Shown: one piece after another, positions 29,409 to 38,379 of the stretch
How positions within the stretch are numbered: position 1 is the stretch's first letter
How the letters are laid out: each line of letters opens with the position of its first letter
Assembly (NCBI GenBank): GCA_963970005.1
Contig: CAXAMN010028983.1
Coordinates: 268,339-332,338 of the forward strand
Direction: 5' to 3'
DNA: 64,000 nucleotides
Source of the DNA: Durusdinium trenchii
Taxonomy: Eukaryota; Sar; Dinophyceae; Suessiales; Symbiodiniaceae
Made by a program: the position numbers and the translations under genes
Notes under the pieces: model-generated
The model's input: only the letters and a program-made list of their open reading frames with translations
Databases searched by the model: none
What the model was told of the DNA's origin: nothing

Positions 29409-32400
29409 TGGTTTCAGGCATGGGAGCCTCACTTCAGGTGTGTGCTCCAGTTGATCGTCTTCGGTTTTCATTTGCTTTGTTGGCCCTTTTTGCGGGCTCC
29501 CGTGCCGAATTTTGCTTTCTCAAGTGCAGACTCGGGGTGTGCCTTTCACACGCCGAGAAGACATGTATGTGTCCCGTTTGCAATCTTGCGTGAGGCAACA
29601 TGCCCTCCGCCGATAACGTGCCTAATTAGCTTGAAGAGGATTTGGCTCTTCCAGGTTTTTGTGTTGCAAGCTTGTTTCATTTGTCGTGAGCAAATCCTGC
29701 CTAGCTCTACGTTCCACATGCAAGGCTGTGGTTCTTACCATAGCAAACTCGTGTATGACTCCCGCCATCACAGTCAACAAAGTTGCAGCTGCCTTTTCGA
29801 CCGCCCGCCAGAGCATCAGGCCAAGGCTCAGTTTTCTAATAGGATGCAATTCGATAGCACCTGTGGCTACCCGGGTGAGGGGCCCAATGACACCTGGTCC
29901 CTTTTCTCACACAATACTGGTTCACTCCGGACAACCATGCAATGGCAATCCTCTCAGGATACTGTCCTTTGCGTTCAAGAACCACGTATCGGGCGTAATA
30001 ATCATAGAGATGCTTTGTTTCGAGTGCAAGCCACAGGTCGCCATTTGTTTTCCTCCAAACTTTTGCCTGGTTTGATCACCAATCATGGTGTGTCTCGCAC
30101 GCCGCATGGGGGTGCAGCCATTTTGGCACCAAGAGACACTTCGATTGCATTCTCCCCTGAACAGGACATCACTGGGCAGTATCTTGATCTGTATAATTCC
30201 ACTCGTGTCACGGCCATCTGGCACCAAGTGACCCCCCATGTTCGTGCCCTCATTTGGTCTTTCTACGGTAGAACGGGCGCATCATCGGAACAAGATCCCC
30301 ATTTGTGGAATAACACTACGCTTGAGGCTATCTTTGATATCTCCGCCCAGTTTGGGGACATTCCGGTCATCATCGCTGGGGATTTCCAGGCGGAACCATT
30401 ATCATATGCTTCGGTCACACAAGCCATTCATTTTGCAAAATGGGAGGACCCTTTTGTCTCCTTTGATGCTGAGGGCCTCCCACAGAGGATTTTGACCTTT
30501 TCGTCCGATCGTTCGTTTAGTGGTCAGGAGGGTTGTTCCAGTATCGACACGATCTTGATTAACCATGTCACTTGCTCTGCCCTTCTTCGAGCCGAAACGA
30601 TTGAGACTTGTGAGACACAGCACCGACCTCTGAGAATTGTTTGCCATTGGCAGAAAATGTTCATGTCTGGCTTCGTGCATCACAAAACTGCCCCATTCGT
30701 TTTTGACACCACGACCTCAACTGCCGACCCTACGTTGTTCACGAATGAACATGCTGAATCTTTGTGGACGAACCAATTCTCGCAGGCCTTCATGGAGAGC
30801 GATGACCCTGAAGATCGCTGGGCTATCGCCAATGACTTTTGTGTCTTGTTCATGTTGCAGAATGGGGGCAGATGGGGTCAAGGCATCAAGGAAAGAGGCA
30901 AACCACCCAAATTCCGTAGCAAGAAGGTTTGTCCTGGCCAGTCCATGTTTGGAGGCGCATCGAAATCCCGTATGGCCACCCTCTGCAAGGCTTTCCGTGT
31001 TTTGCAGGAACTCTTTCTTCGCCTGTCTCGACATCAGGGCTCATTCGCCGACACGCAAGTCTCATTTAATACTTGCTGCAATGCCCACAAATTGTTGACT
31101 CGCTTGAAATCGCCATTTGTTTGGCCAAGAGGATCGATTCCATCGGTACTTCAAGTGTGGTCCAACCTCAACTGGGTAGGTGATTGTGCCCGCACTCACG
31201 ATGTTAAAACTAAGCTTGACCGCATTCAGCGATGGAGAAACAAAATAAAGGATGATGTCAACAATGGCAACTCCTTTGTTTTTCGCCATCTCAGGAATCG
31301 AGCATGTGATGAGCCAGCGAACTTGCTGCAGGACGCACAGGGAAACATCATCGTTGACCCTACTCAAGCGATTGCCACGTTTAACAGTGCCTGGGATGAG
31401 GTGTTTGCGTGTAACATCGATGCTGAACACCCACTTAAAATGTTGGACGTAATCTGGCCTTACATCAAAGATCACACAATGCAGTTCGAATGTCCTCCCA
31501 TTGATGCTCATGAACTGTGGTTGACCATCCAAGCCCGAAAGCCTCAAGCAGCCCCAGGATTCGATGGCTGGCGGACACAGGAGCTGCAAAAGCTGCCTGA
31601 GGCTTGTTTCAAGCCCTTCGCACAGGTCTTTGAGCAGCTTGAACTCTCGGATGAACCGCTTCCGACCACGCTCACTTGCGCCCGACAGATGATTTTAAAT
31701 AAGAATGGCTCTGCTCATCCCATGCAAAAGCGTTTAATCACTGTGTTGCCAATTTTATATTTGGCGTATTCGGGAGCAAGGTTCCGCCAACTTTGTGGCT
31801 GGCAAATCCACTCGATGCCAAAGCAATTAGTTGGGGGTGTCAAAGGGCGTAATATGTCCTCCATCCAAACTCACTTGAAACTCGACATCGATGTTGCTGA
31901 ATCCCAGGGCCAAGAGCTTCTGGGACTCAAGCTCGACAAAGCCAAGTGTTTCGATAGAATCATCCCCTCCTTTGCGGCATGCCTGATGTTAGCTTTCGGG
32001 ATTGATCGCAGGTTGGTCGCCATCTTCACTAAGCTTTATGATGGATTGCATAGGCATCTTTCATTTAAGTGTTGGTGTTCGCCTGTGGCCACCCATGCTG
32101 CCAACGGAATAGCACAAGGCGATAGCCTTTCTTTAGTAGCAATCAATGTGTACTCCAAGGTCTGGGTCATTTTTATGGACCTGTTGCCGGAAGTTGTTGC
32201 CATGGCGTACATTGATGACGCCTATCTATGGGCTCGCCTTGAGCACGCTAGTGTTTTGGCCACGGCAGTTGAAATGACTCGTTATTGGGACCAACTTTCG
32301 GGTCAACTCCTGAATGATGCTAAATGCGTGGTTTGGGGAACGTCCACCCGTGCCAGAAAGACCGGCAAATCTTTGTGGCCTGACATGTCCCTACAGTTGG

Positions 32401-33947
32401 AGATTGAAGTACTTGGTGCTAACATTCCCACGTCCAAAAGACTTGCTTTTCACTTCCCTGACTCCAAAACCCAAGCCATTGTGAAAGAAATCAAACACAT
32501 CAGGGCTCTTCCTCTCTCGGTGCAAATGAAATCCTTTTTCATTGGGGTCAAGGTCATTCCCAGATTTTGTTTTGCGGCTTCCCTCAACCAGATCCCCAAA
32601 GAGGTTGCCAAGAAGATCCAATCTGAAATTGTTCAAGCTATATGGGGTCATCGGCCCCACTGGAGAGCGAGGGCTCTTGTCATGGCCTTTCTTGCGAAAC
32701 CTCACCAGAACGATCCGCAATGTGCCAGAGCATATCATTCGATCCTGGAGTTTGTCCGGTTTCTCCGAATGCCTGGTAATGGATTGGACAAGGTCCGCTG
32801 GTGTGCCAACGCTGTGCCTTCCGACCACAGTTTTGTGAAACGGATTCAACAAGCTTTTCAGTTCTTTGGGTTCCAGTTGTCAGATTCTTTGCAAGTAATT
32901 TTTGCTGGGAAACCTTTGATGCCAGTGTGGGATCTTTCTCCGAAGGACATCAAACCGGTCCTTCAGAGGCTTGCCCGACACAAATGTTATGTAGATGCAT
33001 CCAATCAGCACAGGAAAGACTTCAAGGCGCCGGCTGGAATTCTCGATTTTGACCTTACTTGTGGTCTTCGTAAGTTTTCTCAGCTCCAGATGAGCCCGGA
33101 TACTCCGGTTGAAAGCCACTTCCAATCGCAGTTAGTTGGCTGTACCCTAACTAGAGACCGTCTGTTTGCTGCGTCCCTGGACTCATCGGATCGGTGCAGA
33201 TTTTGTGAGGGAGTCAAGGAATCTCTTCACCACCTGGTCCATGAATGCCCGGTGTTCTTGGAACGGTTCCCACCACATCCGGTCCATGAGTATGGTCCTA
33301 ATTTTGGCCTGCTTGGAATTGTGGAACATCCTGTAGGTATCATCAAGCACAGGCTGGGATGGTCCAACCCTGACCACATTGAAGCTCAGACCTTTCATCC
33401 AGAGGCGCCCCACACAGAGTGGTGGTCTGATGGTTCAATTTTTTGGTCCGATACATTCTGGCTCACAGCTGGTGGGTTTTCCTTGGTCGACCAACATTAC
33501 CAAGAAGTTTCAGGTGGCCCTGTGCGCAACTTGAGTTTGTCCTCATACTCCACCGAACTCTGGGCATTGGTGGTGGCCTCCCGCATCTGTACAGGCCCCA
33601 CGACTGTCTATACTGACTGTCAGACAATAGTGAACCAACTCCGGGAGCTGCAGGCCGATAAAGTCCCTGACCCAGCTTGGTCCCATCTTGCTTGGTGGCA
33701 CGCCATCCATGATCGATTGCGAGCTTTGCGAAATCTGCAGGAATCCCTCTGCAAGCTGTTTGGGTCCCCTCACACTTGTTTGAGTATTTACCTGAAGAGC
33801 ATATCACGCACTCCATGGCTCACGCCCATGGAACAGAGGTTCGCCACATCATGGGCAATCGGTTTGCGGATAGGTTCGCCAAGGCACATGCTTTGGAGGC
33901 GACTAGTATCCATCCTCATGACGAAACTTTGGTCAAGAAATCCATAG
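29409..33947 (+). CDS. LINE ORF2: endonuclease-reverse transcriptase-RNase H
   Basis: Same frame as ORF1, open directly after its TGA. The segment to ~29850 looks non-coding, and likely starts are ATG 29718 or 29844. AP-like endonuclease 29.88-30.65 kb: SLFSHNTGSLR, VLCVQEPRI, IIAGDFQAEP, SSIDTILINH, TQHRPLRI. RT 31.5-32.3 kb: APGFDGW, KLDKAKCFDRI (motif A), NGIAQGDSLS (B), AYIDDAYLW (C). A zf-RVT-type CCHC at 33.19 kb: CRFCEGVKESLHHLVHEC. RNase H from 33.4 kb: WWSDGSIFW, STELWALVVA, VYTDCQTIVNQL. The frame fails near 33.76 kb, and the rest of the RNase H continues in another frame (33776-34969). Confidence 0.93.
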   Translation, partial: WFQAWEPHFRCVLQLIVFGFHLLCWPFLRAPVPNFAFSSADSGCAFHTPRRHVCVPFAILREATCPPPITCLISLKRIWLFQVFVLQACFICREQILPSSTFHMQGCGSYHSKLVYDSRHHSQQSCSCLFDRPPEHQAKAQFSNRMQFDSTCGYPGEGPNDTWSLFSHNTGSLRTTMQWQSSQDTVLCVQEPRIGRNNHRDALFRVQATGRHLFSSKLLPGLITNHGVSRTPHGGAAILAPRDTSIAFSPEQDITGQYLDLYNSTRVTAIWHQVTPHVRALIWSFYGRTGASSEQDPHLWNNTTLEAIFDISAQFGDIPVIIAGDFQAEPLSYASVTQAIHFAKWEDPFVSFDAEGLPQRILTFSSDRSFSGQEGCSSIDTILINHVTCSALLRAETIETCETQHRPLRIVCHWQKMFMSGFVHHKTAPFVFDTTTSTADPTLFTNEHAESLWTNQFSQAFMESDDPEDRWAIANDFCVLFMLQNGGRWGQGIKERGKPPKFRSKKVCPGQSMFGGASKSRMATLCKAFRVLQELFLRLSRHQGSFADTQVSFNTCCNAHKLLTRLKSPFVWPRGSIPSVLQVWSNLNWVGDCARTHDVKTKLDRIQRWRNKIKDDVNNGNSFVFRHLRNRACDEPANLLQDAQGNIIVDPTQAIATFNSAWDEVFACNIDAEHPLKMLDVIWPYIKDHTMQFECPPIDAHELWLTIQARKPQAAPGFDGWRTQELQKLPEACFKPFAQVFEQLELSDEPLPTTLTCARQMILNKNGSAHPMQKRLITVLPILYLAYSGARFRQLCGWQIHSMPKQLVGGVKGRNMSSIQTHLKLDIDVAESQGQELLGLKLDKAKCFDRIIPSFAACLMLAFGIDRRLVAIFTKLYDGLHRHLSFKCWCSPVATHAANGIAQGDSLSLVAINVYSKVWVIFMDLLPEVVAMAYIDDAYLWARLEHASVLATAVEMTRYWDQLSGQLLNDAKCVVWGTSTRARKTGKSLWPDMSLQLEIEVLGANIPTSKRLAFHFPDSKTQAIVKEIKHIRALPLSVQMKSFFIGVKVIPRFCFAASLNQIPKEVAKKIQSEIVQAIWGHRPHWRARALVMAFLAKPHQNDPQCARAYHSILEFVRFLRMPGNGLDKVRWCANAVPSDHSFVKRIQQAFQFFGFQLSDSLQVIFAGKPLMPVWDLSPKDIKPVLQRLARHKCYVDASNQHRKDFKAPAGILDFDLTCGLRKFSQLQMSPDTPVESHFQSQLVGCTLTRDRLFAASLDSSDRCRFCEGVKESLHHLVHECPVFLERFPPHPVHEYGPNFGLLGIVEHPVGIIKHRLGWSNPDHIEAQTFHPEAPHTEWWSDGSIFWSDTFWLTAGGFSLVDQHYQEVSGGPVRNLSLSSYSTELWALVVASRICTGPTTVYTDCQTIVNQLRELQADKVPDPAWSHLAWWHAIHDRLRALRNLQESLCKLFGSPHTCLSIYLKSISRTPWLTPMEQRFATSWAIGLRIGSPRHMLWRRLVSILMTKLWSRNP

Positions 33948-34969
33948 TGCAGCGCCAGGATTGGCTCACGAATCTTAATATCCAGGTGGCAATACTGCAG
34001 AAGCATGATCAAGATGCCAAAAATGAGGCGAGAATGGAAGCTGAAGCGGATTCCGAGAATGTCTTCTCCCTCTTTCCCCACTGGGAATGGGACCCCAACC
34101 CTGGGGATTTTGCTTGGAGAGTGGAAGAGTCTTTGCTTTCACTTCCATTACATGAGAAGTGGGCTGAACGTGCTCCGAGCTGGCGAGTGTTGGGAGAATT
34201 TTTCGATCAACTTCAGTGGAAAGTTCATCATGATGCAGTTACTTCCTATGTTGAGCTTGCGGTGTTATTCTATTTGAAGGGTTTTCGTTTGCCTGAACAT
34301 GATCCTGATCAACATACTTTTCGTGACTTGACAGGTGAAATACGGCAGTTTGTTGCACATGCGAGATCCCTCTCGGATAAAGTCCTTCCCGGTGTTCACA
34401 ACAGGCACCGCAACAAGAGCATCGGTAAGTCNNNNNNNNNNNNNNNNNNNNNNNNNNNNNNNNNNNNNNNNNNNNNNNNNNNNNNNNNNNNNNNNNNNNN
34501 NNNNNNNNNNNNNNNNNNNNNNNNNNNNNNNNNNNNNNNNNNNNNNNNNNNNNNNNNNNNNNNNNNNNNNNNNNNNNNNNNNNNNNNNNNNNNNNNNNNN
34601 NNNNNNNNNNNNNNNNNNNNNNNNNNNNNNNNNNNNNNNNNNNNNNNNNNNNNNNNNNNNNNNNNNNNNNNNNNNNNNNNNNNNNNNNNNNNNNNNNNNN
34701 NNNNNNNNNNNNNNNNNNNNNNNNNNNNNNNNNNNNNNNNNNNNNNNNNNNNNNNNNNNNNNNNNNNNNNNNNNNNNNNNNNNNNNNNNNNNNNNNNNNN
34801 NNNNNNNNNNNNNNNNNNNNNNNNNNNNNNNCTACCAAACGGCACCATCGATGGTGCAGAGGTTCTTTTCTGCAGGGAAGAGAAGATCCGCTTTGCTAGG
34901 ATTTTGTCTGGTGTGTCGACGGCGAAGCTTGCTGCTTGGGAGTTCACGTTTGGCAGTGCGGAGTCATAA
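33755..34969 (+). pseudogene. Frameshifted 3' end of LINE ORF2, interrupted by a 400-N gap
   Basis: Near 33755 the coding frame moves by one base: VWVPSHLFEYLPEE, HAHGTEVRHIMGNRFADRFA and a downstream helical C-terminal region lie in the shifted frame. GNRFAD is the closing RNase H block. After the gap the same frame reads LPNGTIDGAEVLFCREEKIR and stops at 34969, assuming the gap length is right. A real single-base indel would disable this copy; an assembly error is the other option. Confidence 0.8.
34432..34831. other. Assembly gap (400 N)
   Basis: Exactly 400 N, a round number that suggests an estimated or default gap size. Confidence 1.
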
Positions 34970-35059
34970 TTAGATTTCTCATGTGGACCTCTCACATGTG
35001 TTTGGGTGCGTGGCAGAATGCCATGTAAACCAGTCGTGACTGCATCGACGCGTCGGGAA
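34970..35059 (+). other. LINE 3' UTR without poly(A)
   Basis: 90 bp from the ORF2 stop to the target duplication, ending GCATCGACGCGTCGGGAA. There is no A-rich tail, so priming probably uses a structured 3' end. CGACGCGTCG near the end is a perfect palindrome. Confidence 0.75.
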
Positions 35060-35081
35060 GAACAGAATAGATTGCTAGCCA
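35060..35081. repeat. Right 22-bp target-site duplication of the LINE
   Basis: Identical to 23727-23748. Confidence 0.95.
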
Positions 35082-35309
35082 GGTCAATCTCCCAGGAATG
35101 GAAGGTCCACAGGTTTTGATCCACTGCCATATCAATTTAAGGTTCCACCAAGCCAACCAAGCACCAAACACCACACCATCCTTCTCCAAGACCCTCCCCA
35201 AACACCAACGCAACCGAAGCTACCAAAGCAATCAAACCAAACCGCCGCACCACGCACCATTGGCACCATCAGCCAGCGTGTTGGATCTCAGTGCCAAGTG
35301 TCTCACTGC

Positions 35310-35484
35310 CTCCAACTTCACAGAGATCCAACTCCAACAGCCCCGCTGTGATCTGCACCTTCCGCGTCAGCCGCGCCGCGCCCTGTGTGGCCAACAGCCG
35401 CTCCGCCTCACCGACAAGCCGAACGTCCGGAGACCGCCGCGCGGAGACCGCCGTGCGGAGACCGCCACGGCGGGGACGGCATAC
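35310..35484 (-). CDS. Candidate exon, unidentified protein
   Basis: After GGAAG|GTATGC the frame reads VCRPRRGGLRTAVSARRSPD, then VRLVGEAERLLATQGAARLT and KVQITAGLLELDLCEVG. Its likely end is a GC donor (GGAG|GCAGTG). Third positions are strongly GC-rich. The start contains three tandem 14-bp repeats (GGCGGTCTCCGCGC type). Confidence 0.5.
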
Positions 35485-36469
35485 CTTCCATTTGCTGTTG
35501 TGGATGGGGGGGTTCTACTGGTTTCTACTGGTCTTCAACAAGTTCTAGAACTTCCACCACCTTCCAGCCAGTTCATCTCTTCTGAACAAATGTGTTCAAC
35601 GTGCCACAAGAGTACAGCGTATCTCAGAACCTGCCACGTATATGTATGATTATATATATATATGTTGTAATGGCTGGTCTGGGCTGGTGGCAAATGGTTT
35701 GAATCTGAAACAGGATCGTTGGAGTTGGAGTACTTTGGATCATATCATTTTCGAGAAATCTCTTGCAAAGAAGAAGCGGCCTTTTTCAGAGGAAGAACAT
35801 GAATAATTATTTCAAAGGTTGTAGAAAAACAATGGTACGGTACGTGATTCGTCCTTGAGGCATGTCTTCTGGAAACCTGAGACCTGTCTTGATGTCTATG
35901 TGGTCGTCGATGGGGGGCTGGGCTGTTTCTGGATGGATTGACGAAATCGAACACAAAATCTCAGCAGTGCAACCAGTGAATGATCGAAAGAAAACAACAG
36001 GACTCGTTCCCCGCACAGATTGATTCAGGCCCAGAAGAGAAACCAGTGATGGCTTGCTTGTCCAAATGTATTTATATGGTTTCTGCACTCAGCTGAAGAG
36101 TAAAGGAGGCTTTCATCCAGAACCTGCAAAGGCTCGTTGGCCTTACGCAAATCCTAGTTTTTGGAGAGTCCATGTGGCTGTTCTTGTCAACAAAGTGTGC
36201 TCCTACCTCGCAGTGACTCTAAATAAGGATGCAAGTCCTGAATCTGAACATCTGAACAATATTCACCCAACCAAATATGGTAATTACATCTATGTTTTTC
36301 CATGCCTTTCCCAACAGAGCTCTCTGCTGACCAATCTGCCCAGCTTCACCACCCAGGGCACCGCACCGGCAGCTGGGTGGCTGTGGGATGCTCTGCCAGC
36401 CAAAGGAAGGCCGACTTCCCCGCGCCATCAAATCCCAGGAGCAAAACCTGCCGAAAATCTCAGCCTTCA

Positions 36470-36520
36470 AGAGATGGCCTCCAATCTAGAATGGCCTCCA
36501 ACCTACTAGCAATGGCTTCG
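36470..36520 (+). repeat. Copy of a dispersed ATGGCCTCCAACCTA motif
   Basis: ATGGCCTCCAACCTACTAGC plus AATGGCTTCG here resembles ATGGCCTCCAACCTAATAGC plus GATGGCATCC at ~44260. The internal 12-15 bp periodicity suggests a dispersed degenerate tandem repeat. Confidence 0.5.
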
Positions 36521-37259
36521 CATCTGGTACCCACCGTAATACACGATCAAATGGGCAGGCGATCGTTCAGACAGGCGTCCGCAAGTCGTGATACCCGACC
36601 AATGGGTTTTGGGTGTTTTTCTGTATATACTTGCTATGTTTTAGTCGCAGGTCTATCTTCTTCCATGAAGTCGGGAGGTCTCCCTAGTATAATTACACAC
36701 AAATAATCCATCAGGCAAAGAGCAGGGAAAGTCACTGTTTTTCACCCTGCTCATGCCCAGCGGAGAGTTCTCCACCCCACCCAGTCAGCTTGGGATTCAC
36801 CTGAAACGCCCCCAGTCACCCCGGTCGTCCCCTGCCTTTCGAGATCCGAGATCTTGCTGAGACTGCTTGGGGCTTGGCTCTAAACACCTGAGCTGAAGAT
36901 CGGTCAGTCTTTCCGTCAGTGCCCAGGTGTGAAAGTGCACCAGCATAGTGGTCAACATCTGAGGACGGAGCCTGCAGGGCAGCACGCAGCAAAGGACGAA
37001 GCCCGCCAGACCATAGGCACGGGGCAGCCTTGCACCAACCCCAAGAACCTTCGAAAGGGACATCCAAGTTCGGCTCACGCCGCTGTAGCCCCAAAGAAGG
37101 GCCGGGTGGCTGGTGGTAGTCCCATTTCAGTGGGAGTCCCATTTCAGGGGCTCATGTTGTCTCACTTGATTTCTGGGGCTCTATAGATTTCACCCCCATC
37201 CATGCTATACTGTGAGTATATGAATGCATGCAATGCCTGTTTTCCCTCTGATCGCCATA

Positions 37260-37320
37260 CGCATCCTCCTCATCATCCTCCTCCGCCTCCTCCTCCAACT
37301 CCTCCTCCTCCTCCTCCTCC

Positions 37321-37355
<35 letters not shown>

Positions 37356-37357
37356 GC
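37260..37357. repeat. (CTC)n-(CAT)n compound microsatellite
   Basis: About 55 bp of CTC/CTCCTC repeats run into about 12 CAT units. Confidence 0.95.
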
Positions 37358-38213
37358 GCCTGCCTGCTGCAAAGCCAAGCAGTCCAACGTCGCAGGCTCA
37401 CCGCCATTGGTGCAGAACACCGCTGCTATGGGCGTTAAAATAGAAAGCGATGTGCAAGACGTTGACCCCAAACTAAGAAGGGATCGGCTATAAGAAAGCA
37501 ACTAACTAAGACGTCAGTCTTGGATCTTGGCTTCATAAACAGGAAGAAGAAAGCATCACCCCCTGGCCGATGTCTGGGCAAGAACACATTCAAGAGGTCG
37601 TGAAGCAAATCGCCTCCTCTCTTAGCTCGCCTGCAATGTCCAATGGTGCATCATCGGGTGGCAATACTCTCCATGCATGTGGTGTAAATTTATGGCAGGT
37701 GTATATTGACTGAGGGAGTAGTCGAAAGCTCTTTGGCTCTTGAACCACCCCACTGGCATCCTGCTCTCCTCAAACCATCTCAAACCCATCTTTGGTTCTT
37801 CATTAGCGACCTTGCTCTTCTGGATCTGCAGAGTAGCTTACAGAAACAGGGATTTATCAAGGGCATTTGTTCTTCTGCTGCATGAGAGTACCAAATAAAT
37901 AGTGGCAGCTCAGAAAGAGGTGATCCAGTGAATACATGGGGATGTGTCCTTAGCTCATCAGCTTCAAATGGATTGGACATGCTGGGATGCTAGCAAGTCT
38001 TCTGACTGAATCGGAGCTTGAAGCCACCTTTCGTGCTACCTCGCATGTGCAATAAACCTGTAGACTCAGACTCCTGGATAAACTTCACACTTCCGTGCTC
38101 ATCTCACTGGAACCCTCTCCAGACATTGGAAGAGTTTCACTCAACCACTCCACAAACATCCGAGCGGCCCATCAGCCACCCTCAGCCACTATGCTTCGGT
38201 CGCTTCTTTTGCT

Positions 38214-38379
38214 CTAAGCATCGACCTTTTCGGCTTTGTCCTCCGCCTTCTGCAGAACGGAGTCGGGGTCTGTGAGCATTTGCCTGGCGATCTCGGCCAC
38301 CGCCGCGTGCGAACATCCTGCGTCCCAATCGAACACGATGTCGGAATCGACCGAGATCGTGACTGGGCGGTTCGGTGAC
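38214..38379 (-). CDS. Candidate terminal exon, unidentified protein
   Basis: After GGCAGAG|G the frame reads SPNRPVTISVDSDIVFDWDA, then GCSHAAVAEIARQMLTDPDS and VLQKAEDKAEKVDA before TAG at 38214. It is protein-like, acidic and helical at the end. The acceptor lies in a tandem duplication of about 26 bp (two copies of GTGACCTCTGCCGTTCAG, ~38370-38425), so two alternative AG sites exist. Confidence 0.5.

Larger units (their letters stand above)
23749..35059 (+). mobile_element. Full-length ~11.3 kb LINE (non-LTR retrotransposon) with a methyltransferase-bearing ORF1
   Basis: Flanked by identical 22-bp target duplications. Order: 5' leader, ORF1 (C5 methyltransferase, two HW...CGW domains, basic linker, coiled coil), inter-ORF segment, ORF2 (AP-like endonuclease, RT, CCHC knuckle, RNase H), a short 3' UTR and no poly(A) tail. 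A 400-N gap hides part of the 3' coding end. The intact first ORF and perfect target duplications argue for a fairly recent insertion. It lies antisense to the surrounding minus-strand host exons, probably in an intron or intergenic space. Confidence 0.95.
35485..38213. other. No confident gene; simple repeats and weak coding signal
   Basis: A (TA)n run lies at ~35650. A minus-strand stretch at ~36800-37080 is open in two frames, but neither has clear splice edges. A (CTC)n/(CAT)n microsatellite lies at 37260-37357. Otherwise intron-like. Confidence 0.5.

Noticed and set aside
29409-29717. Coding region joining ORF1 and ORF2 by stop readthrough
   Set aside because: The translated segment does not look like protein and another frame is also open; internal ATGs at 29718 or 29844 are more likely. 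Kept only as an open question.
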